64,000 nt of DNA from Piezodorus guildinii (taxonomy: Eukaryota; Arthropoda; Insecta; Hemiptera; Pentatomidae), in contig CM041298.1 in assembly GCA_023052935.1 (NCBI GenBank), positions 2,852,001-2,916,000 on the forward strand. Reading direction: 5' to 3'. A program made the translations under genes and the position numbers. Positions 47,078 to 59,400 of the stretch are shown piece by piece. Below the pieces are notes generated by a model. That model ran no database searches, was not told the origin of the DNA, and saw only the letters and a program-made list of their open reading frames with translations. Each line of letters opens with the position of its first letter. The stretch's first letter is position 1.

Positions 47078-47466
47078 CCTCTATAAAACTCCTTAATTTG
47101 ACTGTTAAAAATAAAATGAAAACTCCATACTACAGCCCATGAAGGATATAGGGTTAGGACCTAGCTTAGCGAATTTTATAATCCTAGCTAACTCTCACAG
47201 CGCACAGTGGGCCAAATCACCAAGTTAGGTGGACAAAAGTCAAGTCAAAAGTTTGGAATGTTCCAGTGCTTCGCCTTTTTATTATTAGTTGGCAAGACCA
47301 TTAATACTAATATTTCCCGTCATACCGTGTTTACAAATAAATAATAAATGAATGAATCATTCCTGTTCGTACAAGTGCTAATAACCGGCAGTGGGTTTAT
47401 CTTTATTCGATGGTATTTATTGGGTTAAGGTATATTTAGAGCAAAGTTTTTTGCTTTTATTTAACA
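47078..47466. promoter_or_regulatory. Presumed upstream/5' UTR region of the KLHL gene
   Basis: About 390 bp between the last SINE2 and the putative start codon. TATATTTAG at about 47431 and the A/T-rich leader are compatible with a promoter/5' UTR. There is no direct evidence for the transcription start. Confidence 0.3.
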
Positions 47467-47485
47467 ATGGACATCGCTGAGACAG
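47467..47485 (+). CDS. KLHL gene exon 1 (putative first coding exon, 19 nt)
   Basis: Reads MDIAET plus one base, followed by a gtaag donor. The ATG has a good insect context (aacaATGG). The leftover G joins the first two bases of exon 2 to form Gly and keeps the frame into MENSDIC. TATATTTAG at about 47431 could be a TATA-like element. Alternatively this exon is non-coding or false and translation starts at the ATG at 52275 in exon 2. Confidence 0.55.
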
Positions 47486-50400
47486 GTAAGACATTATATT
47501 TGCCAAACTCGTTATTGAATATACATTGCAATCTCCCTGTAGAGTTAATTTAGATTTGTAAATGTATGCCCCTATTCAATAACGAAAAACTATTATAACT
47601 CCCAAGTTACCCAATGGATTTGTTTCATCAATCCTTCTGTATTTAGATATTAAAGAATTTTTGCCGTTTTGGGTGATACATAATTTTTTTCAGACACAAC
47701 ACTTCAATAAAAAGTTTTACAATCTAAGTATAATTTCAAGAATTTCCTAAATGTATAAAATACATCTCTTAGGAGGTTTTAGCTACTCCGATCCATAATT
47801 AGATTTGTGTATTATTTTTCTCATATCCTTGGACTTACGTAACACTACTTGGACAAACGTAAAAATATAAGGAATTTTTAGATTTTAACAAATAAATTTG
47901 ATGTTTGACCACAGTGCGCTCGCCGATCGTGTCAAAAATTAATTAGTTTTTATATTTTTTTATTTTCCGTAATCTGGGACCCCAAAGGTTAAATATAGAC
48001 AAGTTTTCGGAATTTCGTCCACTAAATCGGTCATATTGCCCACTGGCGGCGCCGGTTCAATTCTGACCTAAATAATTATCCTACACAGATGTATCCGAAC
48101 CCGAGAACTGTACATCGTAGTCCAGTGGTATACCAGCTGAGCCGCAGAGCTTCCTTCAGTAAAAGACAGATTTGATGGTTTCTGATGGCTAGTTCGTTGT
48201 CAAAACGTTTGGAAGCGTTCGGTACAGACAAGAATAAGAGATTTTGGAGTTAGGTCCTGTAAAAGAATATAACAAAACGTTACTTCTTGTCCGAATTTTA
48301 GAGGATTAGCGCAGAGAGTAGTGGGTAATGATGTCTTGAAACTAGGTATTTTAATACCGAACAGATGATCTGGGAAACTTCAAGTGGCGAATCTAGAAAG
48401 ACATTAAAGGGCGGGGTGGCTGAGCAGGTTAATTTCAACAGTCAGGAATCTTAATAAGAAAATTACAAAGTATTACGAGTTTGCGTCTCGGGTTGAGGGG
48501 CTTTTAACTTGTCGCTAATCCCACGCATTCACCTATCCTACAAAGCGAGATATTGATGAACAAAAAAAAAAAACTATGTATTTTTTGTTTTTTATTTTGG
48601 GTGGCTCATCTATATTACTATCATAAGGCCTATCTGGAAGTACGGAGTTGAGCTTTGGGGCTCTACTAAATCACCAATTTTTTCCCGTATTCAATCCCTA
48701 CAATCCAAAATCCTTCGAAAAATCCTCAATGCTCCTTACTTTGTCACCAACAAACTCATCCATTAAGACCTTAATGTTACATATGTTACTGATTTGGCCC
48801 GTACGAGGTATCATTCCTTCCATGACTCCACTCCCACATTAACCCACTAGTTTCAATCCTTACTTCCTCTTCAATTCCTGACAATCCTCCGAGGCGTCTG
48901 AAAAGAAGATGGCCTCGAGACCTTCTAGTGTAGATTACCTAGTGGAGTGTTGCCAATGGGTATATTCTCTTCATGTCTTTTCATGTATATTAGCTATACC
49001 ATGAGCCAATTTACTAATACAGCTGTAAATTTCAATAAATTAATAAATAAAAAGTTTGGGTGGAAGGGAATGGAGTAGTTTTATTTTTCTAGAGGTACGA
49101 GGAGAAGGTTTAATACTCTTATCAACTTTAATTAAGGCCAACAGGCTTATGTTATTACGGTAACTCAAAAGCATTCTTTGAATTTCATACATGAACGTCA
49201 TTTTAACAGAGAGGCGTCATGTTTCAAAGTAATTCCATATCGCACTATAATTAATAAGAGACCCATAACCACAGGATTGGAGTGAGAAGAGAACGTCAAT
49301 AAACATCAACTAATTAAAAACGCTCGTTTATTATTTTTTTACTCACCACAATCGGGGAAGTTGTAAAGCTTTTACAGCTACATACCTCATATAATCCTCC
49401 ACCCTATTTCTCGAACCAAACAGTAATCTTTCTTTTTCTGTAATGAGCCTCTATTCAGCGCAGCCACTACTTCCGATCTCTACCTTAACCACTTATCCTG
49501 ATCCAGGGATTTTCCTGTTTTACTACTAATCCTCAAAACCAATTCCTGGTATGATACTCAGGGAAGCCTTCATGGTCTCCTCTTTGTAGGTCGAGCCGCC
49601 GATTCTTACATAAGGTCTAAATCTTCGTTGATGGTGCTGACATGGCCAAAAACTTGAGTTATCTTTTCTCTATGATTTATAGCTTAAGTATTGTACTTCC
49701 AAATGCGCTCTCATACTATCATCTCTGATGTTTTGCGACTGTAAAGCCCATCCAACATGGTCCAGCTTCCCCCGTCGTTGGAACAAGCAGATGGACAGAC
49801 TTTACGAAACGTACAAACGCTGTCCCCTGTTGATGATTTCTCCCATACTAAAAATGGTTATTTTCCAACTTTTTTTTTCTGGTAAATATTTGTCTGGTCT
49901 ACTTGGTGCACATTCATAAGTTCAAAAAAAATGAATTATCTCTGTATGAAAAATTTGAAAAAATGCACCCTATCCAAATCAGACTTTGCCAACTTCAACG
50001 AGGTATCCAGTCAAGGTGCTAGACAGATTTAACTGGTTTGGTCCATTGTGTTCATTCATACATACATACGGTTATATCCGTTTTAAATAAATAAAACTGA
50101 AATGTCCAAGGGATTTTGCGTCATTGGCGCACCCCAAACGGTTTTTCGCGCCGTGATCTCCCTTAAAGTCATAAAAAGGCTCGCGAAAACCGTTACACCT
50201 TCGGCAAGCCGCCCAAGAGGTTTGTAACTGCCTTCTGTATCCTTTACAGTGGCAGGTAGGGAAGACGTACGCTAGTGAGTGAGAGTATTTTTATTGGCCG
50301 TCATTTGTCGCACCCACTCTACCTCTGCTAGTTATTTTTAATTGATTAGTTTTATATTTCCCGTGATAGGATTCAACTTACTGAGTAGATTGATGTACTA

Positions 50401-53400
50401 TTTATTTTGATAGTTTGTTTTGGAGAAAAAACTTTTTGGAAAACCTTCGATTCGTCATTGGCGCACCCCACAGAAGGTGCGCCAATGATGAAACGGATGT
50501 TTTTTTTTATTTCCCTTTAAACCTCCTGCTCTGGTATGAAGAAATATTCTGGTTCACACTTTACCGTACTCATTCGGAGGCTAATCCTATATAGAAGCGA
50601 ATTTCTTAAAATATTTAATAGATAAAAGAGGTGAGGACTTTCTTAACCCTTTTAGACGTTCAAAAGCCTTCGGGAGATCATTACAAAAAGCGTTGGCTCG
50701 CCGACTAATCATTGGTTCAGCACTAGATTGTCATTAGCTCACTTTCTGATTTCTGGAATAATTATTTTTTTAAATTAATTATTAATGGAATTAATTATTT
50801 TGATAATTATACCGAATCAAGCTCTGCTGAGTGTTACGTCAGATCAGATTTTATATATAGGGACACACCTATAAATCCGCCAAAGCATTATGTAGTGGGA
50901 CAATGTACATTCCTGTGCGTGACCAGTTTTAACTACCTCGGCTACATTGTTAATGATCAGATCAACGAAGAAGAAGAAATTCACAATCGAGTAATGGGGG
51001 CTAACAAAGCATATTTCGCTCTAAGAAGTTTTCTCCGAAGTAAGCTTCTAATTAGGAGGACCAAAATGATTATATACAAAACAATCATCCGACCTGTACT
51101 GACCTATGCCAGTGCAACCTGGACCCTACGCAAAAGCCTGGCTGAAAAGATCGATAGATTTGAAAGGAAAGTGTTGAGGCGCATCTTAGGGCCAGTTAGA
51201 GAGAATGGCACATATCGCTTAAGGAAGAACAAAGAGATCTGGAAGGACTCCGTGGCTGAGGACTTGAGGATGGTAGGAGTATCCAGCAGACATGCTGCTG
51301 ACCGAAGTGATTGGGAAAGGACAGTTGAGAGGGCCGAGGGCAGCTTCAGGCGTCTGTCGAGCCGATAAATAAATAATATAGGGACACAAAAAAAAAAGGA
51401 TGGACCGAAAATTCAACTTTTGAAATTTTCAAGAAAGACGCACCCGTTTGTACGTTTTGCTGAGAATGGCCCATGTGCAAGTGTTCTTATCCTGTAAATA
51501 TTGTGATATCTATTATAAATGTAGGATCGTGAATGGTCAACTTCAAGTAACTGCACTTTTGCCTAACTTTCATAATCAGAAGTTTTGAACTGAAGTGTTG
51601 CACTGAATAGTGCCAATGCAACTTCTTCCTTCTATGAACAGAATCCTGTATCTATTCTGTGTCTGCTTTTTCTCCACTTCTTCTTCCTTGGTGAACAAAC
51701 CATTTCTAGGTGAGAGCCCCTTCCAGTCCTCTTCATCTTGTGCAGCAACTCTCCAGTTTCCAGTGGAAATCCTAGTCTCTTGGAGTTTCGGTCTACCATT
51801 TCTTCCAGTCCTATGAACTGCTTCTTCCACTGATCTTCCTCAGCAAGTCATACGAGCTATATGACCAGCCCATCTTAGCCTTTTGATTAAATGAGCAACA
51901 TTCTGTCCTTTGGACACCTAATACAACTCTTAGTTCTTTTTATTTCTCAATACCTGATTTGTGCTTACTAATCCCAAAGTTAGATCATATATTTTATCTA
52001 TTCAAACTAAACTGCTATAAACCTAATGCTATCGTGAACTGTATTCCATCAATCTTTAATGATGATAGCATGATGTATTTCAAAACTCTGAATCCTCCGG
52101 AATGCTGTAGTCAACAATGAAGTTTGGTGTGGCCTGCATGTTCAGTTCAAGTAGTAGACTATTTATGTGGTTGGGATACTCTCGTGATAATTATTGTTCT
52201 TATCACGCATATACTAATAATAAAATAATTATATCCATCATCGCTAACTAAAAATTTAATTTGATTTGACAGGAATGGAGAACAGTGATATTTGCAGTCC
52301 TGGGAGGATTACGCACTTCCACCATAGCCCGGACCACTGCAAGATAGCTTTCGATGCTATCAATAAAATGCGGCACAATATTCAAGTGAGTTGTCTATTT
52401 TAAATACAAATATTAATTATATCGTTAATAATTATTTATCAACTTAGCTTTTACAATAATGGAAGAATATTTATAATATAAAGAGATGTCGGTTGGGGTC
52501 ATTGAAATGCTTCAATTAAATGAACTTAATCTATTGTGACGTTCCGGCCTAAATTTTAGGCCATCTTTAGTGCTATGAAATATGAAATATAACAAACAAC
52601 AAGAATTATGTATAGAAAGTAATTAGAGAGTAATAGACAAAGATGATATGTAAAAAATATTAAACAAGAAATTGGAAGCAAAATGGAATAGGAATTTTGT
52701 TAACATTTATTATAAAAACAAGAAACCTGAGTTACTCTATGCTACTGAATATGTCTGACTCCAAAGAAAAGGTGATGCAAGAAAACTTGAAATAGAAGAA
52801 AGAAAAATCCTCCTAGGAACCAGAAAAGAAAGCACCTGCAGTAATGAGGGAATTTATAAACATGTCTAAAAGGTCACGGATACACTGAGAAAAAAAAGAA
52901 TAGCCTTTTACGCCGATCTGAAAAGAATGAATCCCAACTGACAGACCCACAAAATCTTTTAAAAAATCAATCATTAGAAAATGGAGCATGGATGGTTTGT
53001 AGAAGCCAAGAGAGATATTGAAAAAAATACAGAAAACAACTCCGGATATGGGAAACAGAACAGAATTAAGGGCTAAATTGAGAGTTGGTATCTTCCCAGA
53101 GGAGAAGAGTGTGGTGGATGCTTCAGACGCTCACTCACAGATAGCGCTAGCGGCGTCCACATGGATTATCGGCCGAATATAAGAAGACGCGATATTCAGT
53201 AACATTGTATAATGTAACTCATTAACACCATTGTAAATAAAGGTAATTTGACCTAGGGACTAGACGCTAGTCTGGTAGCATAGCTCTCACCGTCAATTAT
53301 CGACATGGATGACTAACATCCCCAAGAGCTGGCACAGCTCTTAAGATCACCTAACTGGTATCTTCCTACGTCAGATTAACTCTGCTTTTGTAACAATATG

Positions 53401-56400
53401 TGGTCTATCTTCTTTTAACTTCCTTCATGTACCTTCTCTCCTCGTAACAACACTGCAGTTGTGCTACTACCATGCAGGGTGAATTCTCTCCTAACCAACA
53501 CTACTGTCGTGCTACTACCACACAGGGTGAAAATCATCCTAACCAGTCCCCTCTATTAAATGGTAGGTGCAGGTTCGCCCCCTACCTGGCAGAGTAACCT
53601 CATACATAACTGGTGCTGTGGTACATGCTACTACCACGACGAGCACCATTTCCATCTAACTCTTTTCCTTGCATGAATACGGCGATTGTCGAGGCCTTCT
53701 GATACCCTTTCTTGTCCATCCTAACAACCGTACCTTGACAAGAGGACGGAAACCTGGTCAAATGGATATGACTCAGCTGGTGGGAGAGGAGAAAAGAAGC
53801 CAAATGAAGAAGTTAACTGATATAGTCCTTAGGAGGCCTATAAAAAAATTAATAATTAGAATATGATGGGAAATATACAACATACAAAATTATCAACATT
53901 CACTTTACATAGAAAATATTAAAATATGAAATATAGTGAAATATGGTGGATAAATATGTTAAAAACAATTTGATAGAATGTGGGGCACATTCACCTGCAC
54001 TACGAGGCCTTCAGCAGTACGTGAATGGAATGTGGAATTGCCACCAAGCTGGAAATAGCTCTGTGACAGTGAAATGTGCGTTAAAAAGTTCTTAGCTTTT
54101 TTAAAATATTTCAAATCTTTAATTTGATTTAAAACGTTATGTCATTCAACCAAAAATTAACTATAATTGTCTCATAAATGTTATTCACTTAAAATTGCTG
54201 TACTAACAATGTGAAAAACATACAATTATGTATGTAGCTAATGACCCTTCATGGGTAAATACTTTATTTAAATAAATAAATGTGATGGAAAAGGTATGTG
54301 TTTGGAGTGGAGAGGCTAAATGGTAAAGAGGAGAAAATTATATCAAATATGTACATGACACCAAAATACTACATTTCTTGACCGCTATGCAAACTATCTT
54401 CTCATGGATTTCTTAACTGCGTACAATTGGTATTTATTATGTGGGTGAATCAAATATAAACAAGACTTTTTGTCCTGGAAGCCCAGTGAAGGTGCGGGAA
54501 CGTTTCTGCGTTTAGAGGTGTTGGGTAGGGATGCCAGGAGTGGAGAAAGCAGATGGGCGCATGCCCTCGAACTCACCAGTTACCGTCGTGACGATGTCTG
54601 AGCAGGATGTATCCCCCTCGATTGCGCAACGTATTATCATCAAATTTCTTGCTGCTGAAGGTGTAAAACTGGCTGAAATCTTGAGAAGGTTGACTGTACA
54701 GTTCGGGGAAGAGACACTTTCTCGTGCCAGAGTGTTTGCATGGCATAAACCGTTTGCAGGTCTGTGAAGGTCTTCTTGCAAGATTTCAGGCTGAGGGAGC
54801 CTCATTTCTCACTCACATTATCACCTGTGATGAAACTTGGGTGCACCATTACACCCCTGAATCAAAACAAGCGAGTATGGAGTGGAGACTGAAAGGGGAA
54901 CCTGGACCAGTGAAAGCCAAGTCACGGCTGTCAGCTGGGAAGGTTTTGGCTTCTGTGTTTTTTGACCAGCGTGGCTTGCTGCATCTTGATTTTTTGCATG
55001 AATGCAGGACTATCAATGCCGCATACTACTGCGACATTTTGAATGAAGTCAGACTTGCATATCGCCACAAAAGAAGGGATCTACCAATGTGATTAGTGAT
55101 TCTTCTTTGGGATTGGAAAATTACCTATGCACTGGGAAAAATGTATTTCCAAATCAGGAGACTATGTAGAAAAATGAGTTGTACTTTTCTTTGTGTTCAA
55201 AGTAAAAATTAAAAAATAAGTCTCGTTTATATTTAATTCAACCACGTATATAGGTCATGATTGTTTTTTGTTTTTTTAAGATATTGATAATATTAACTTA
55301 TCAATGGTGTTTCAGATGACAGATATTACTCTAAAGGTCGGTGACGTGAGTATTCATGCTCATCGAATAGTCTTAGCCTCAACTAGTCCCTACTTTTATG
55401 CTATGTTTAATGGTAAGTTAAATTATTAAATGTTTTTGATTATATTATATTTCTAATTAGTTTTAAGGTATTTTTATATGGTTTATTGTATATCCTAATT
55501 ATATTATTGTATTATTTTAGTAGATTTAACAATCTTAGAATGTTGGCAGAATAGACAGCTGATGCAGTTTTGAAAAGTAGTCATTATTACAGTCCATTCC
55601 AAAACCTGTCACATGGCAGAAGTAGTGCCGTGATCTAGGGGATAGAGTGCTAGTCTACTGTTCTCTGGGTTCTGGGTCCAAATCCCAGCTGAAGCAGAAT
55701 AATTATTTTTATGTTATTACAGTTGTGGTGCTACCTTGGTGTAGGGAGACCCTTCTGGGACAAATTCAGCCTCTATTAAGTGGGTACCTGAAAATTGGGA
55801 GAAAGGGGTAATGGATGAGTGTGATCTTGGCCTAGCAGATCACTGTTACTCCTATAAATAGTAGAAATCTCTATACGTACTTAACTCAAGACAGTAGAGG
55901 TACAGATTTTTCTATAAGCAGATGATAGGTGTACATGCCATAACTATAGTTATTATAAACTATAGTTCATCCTCCGTAATACAGTACCTGCAAAGAAGTG
56001 ATCTTTCTGATTGATAATTTAAAATTGTTTAAAATAAATAAAATAGTAGGTTTCTATTTCTTCCAAAAAAATTTTTTATCAAAGTAAAACTTTTACGAGT
56101 CAACGTTTCGGGGGCCTTCCTCATCATCAGGACTCACTAAAATACATCAATAATTAATAATTAACATCAAGATACACTATTTAATATAATAACTTAAAAA
56201 CATTAACAACATTCAAACAACAATGTTACATAAATAAATTATTTTTTTATTTACCTGAGTTGTATAAAAAGTTAAACATCCGTTTTTTAATAGAAAATGT
56301 TGTCAAAAATGTCTTTAAAATAAAATTATAGCGAACAGGAAACAACATTTAATTAAAAAATGGATGTTTAACTTTTTATACAACTCAGGTAAATAAAAAA

Positions 56401-59400
56401 ATAATTTTTTATGTAACATTGTTGTTTGAATGCTGTTAATGTTTTTAAGTTATTATATTAAATAGTATATCTTGATGTTAGTTATTAATTATTGGTGTAT
56501 TTTAGTGAGTCCTGATGATGGGGAAGGCCCCCGAAACGTTGACTCGTAAAAGTTTTACTGTGATCAACTTTTTTTTGGAAGAAATAGAAACCTACTATTT
56601 TAATTATATCATTTGCAATCTTCCTTTAAACCTGTTTTTATTGAAATTGTTTATTAAGTCTACAGAGACCCATACAGACCATATCTTCCTTGATAGCTCG
56701 AATTCCTGATCAGATCCAAAAGAATTTTATAACTGTTATAATTATATTATATTATAACTGTTATAATTTTATAAAAGGAGGTACAGTAATTTCTTTTTAG
56801 TATATTTGTTAGGAATAGTTTAAAGTTTGTATATCTCAAGTCTTGCCAGTATTGTCTCCGGTGTTATTGGAACATCTACTGATCCTCTCCGTGTCTTTCG
56901 ACTTCTTCACTGCCCTGCTAATTCAATAAATCAAACACATTTTTTTTTTTTTTTTTTGACTGGATGGTAAATCAAGCAAAAGATCAAATAACTGTGAAAA
57001 ATAAAATAAACAAGTGTTAAATTTGTACTGATATTCATACCGATGATTCATCTCACATCTTCATTAAGGCATCTCAAATTTAGATGAGTTAGAAGTTTAT
57101 GTTAAGATTTACTATGTTGGTTGAAGGTAATCTCAGACAGATTATTTTTTTATAATAGCATCCACCAGCAGGCCAAGGTCCAATTATAGGTGGTAAATTA
57201 TAATTAATTTTATTAAATTTTACAGATTTTTTTAAAAACATATTTATTGTTATTTACAACTATATTAAATAAAAATACATCTAGTAAATGTGATGGTAAT
57301 ATATAAAATTGTCATGAAATACATGTAGAGACACTACCCAGTGGCAGCACTCTAAAAATATTCATTCAAGATTATCAGGGATTGAAGGGAAGCAAGGATT
57401 TAAACTAATGGATTGTAGTGGGAATGGAGTTTGTCATGGAAGGAATGGTACCTGGTTCGGGCTAAGTCAGCAACATATGGAATATCAAGGTCTTTATGAA
57501 TGAGTGTGTTTGTGACAAAATAAGGAGCATTGAGGATTTTCCGAAGGATTTTGGATTGTAAGGATTGGATACAAGAGGAATTCGATGGTTTAGTAGAGCC
57601 CCATAGCTCTACTCGGTAAGTCCATATCGGTCTTATGATGGTCATATATATGAGTCTTTTGTAATTAAGTGGAAGGTTGGAGCGTTTGTCCAGTAAGTGT
57701 TGAAGTAGTCGAAAATGTCTTTCTTGTCGTTTCAGTCTTGTATAGGGATTCCAAAATAGACGTTTGTCAAGATGTAGTCCTAGGTATCGAATCTTTTAAC
57801 AGGGACTAGTGGAGTGTCAATAAAGGATACTGTGGGGCAGGAAGTCATAGGTTTACGACGGAGGGTAAATGTTATCTGGTGGGATTTGTTAGAATTAATT
57901 TTAATCCACCAATTCTGGCACCATACCTCAAGGTCTCGGATGTGGGATTGAAGAGTGTGAGAGGCAGTAACTCGATCATTATCTACTGATAGAACACACG
58001 TGTCATCAGCTTAGGAAGAAAGGAATGTGTTAGGATGGGTTGGGATATCAGCTGTATAGACTGTATAAAGAACGGGTCCTAGGATGCTGCCTCGAGGAAC
58101 ACCAGCAGATTGAGAAAACAGGGAGGATTAGAAACTATTGTGATTTATTTTGAAAGATCTATCAGCGAGGTAGGGCTGGATAATAAGAAAGTAGGTAGGA
58201 GGGAGGAATAGACCGAGCTTGTAAAGCAATCCCGGGTGATTTACAGATTTAAACAATAATAATAATAAGTTTAATTTAAACTAATAGGAAATGTACATTG
58301 TTCTTACATTTATACATAGATTCTTACAGTAGTTAATTAGTTGATTATCAGAGACTATGTAGTCTGATGAAATTCATAAACAAATGATAGGGAAAACGCA
58401 GATTTTCTTTATAACGTCGTATGTATTGGGTTGTGTTACATGAAATGTCCGTTTTCAAGGTAAAGGATTTTTATTAAAAATACGATACGAAAACAAGATA
58501 ATTTTATTCAAAGTATTTACCTTATTTTTCTACATATTTTTCCCAACGTGACACCAACTTTTTTATCCCCGAACTTAAAAACTCTGAGCTTTGAAGTGAA
58601 ACAAAATCTGAAAACGCACTTTTCACTTGATCATCATTTTCAAAAAGTTTTCATTTGACGAAGTTGTCTAAATCCCTGAACAGGTGGTAATCTGTTGGAG
58701 ACAAGTCGAGAGAACATGGTGGGTGCGGAAGAACTTTGTAGTCCAGTTCTTTCAATTTTTGCACGGTATGTTTTGAAACATGCTGCTCAGTGAGATCATG
58801 AGGTACCCATGTATCGAGCTTTTTTACTTTCCCAATACACTTTAAATGTCTGGAAACGGTTGATGCACTTGCATTTAGTTGTGCTGGGAGTCCTTTAACT
58901 GTTTGGTAGGGGTTTCCTTCTACTGTTTGTTTGAGGACATCGTTGACTATTACGGACGGAGGTCTTCCTCGGGGCAAGTTTTTCAAGTCGGTATCCCCAG
59001 CTGAGAACTTATCAAACCAACGGTGAATGGTCCATCCATTAACACTCTCTTCTCCAAACGCCTTGCAAATATTTCTAGCTGCCTCAGCTGCTGAATGGCC
59101 AAGTTTAAACTCGTACAAAAATATTACTTGAAAATCGCGTGTTTCCATGTTCATATTTGGAGGTATACTAAAAAGTGGGTAATTGATTGGGAAGCTAATG
59201 TTTATGATACAAAGGTACAGGATTAGTAACTGTTTACTTTAAATATGTAAACATTCGGAAGAAAACAACAGAGACCTGCAAAATCCTTTATGTATTTCAG
59301 AAACTATGAAAACGGACATTTCATGTGAAACAACCCAATATCTTACTATTGATTAAACTTTTGAATTTCTCAATTTTCTAAAGTTCTTTTTCCTCTAGAT

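Larger units (their letters stand above)
56038..56602. repeat. 565-bp near-perfect palindrome of Penelope-type termini
   Basis: Left arm 56038-56303 and right arm 56341-56602 are inverted copies with few differences, separated by a loop of about 37 bp. Each arm carries ctgatgatg..gaaggccccc and then cgaaacgttgactcgtaaaa, read outward from the centre on each strand. The inner parts contain ctgagttgtataaaaagtta. In KLHL intron 3. Confidence 0.93.

Noticed and set aside
53105..53320. Solo LTR
   Set aside because: A TATA-like stretch and aataaa exist, but no TG...CA ends with a flanking duplication could be recognised.
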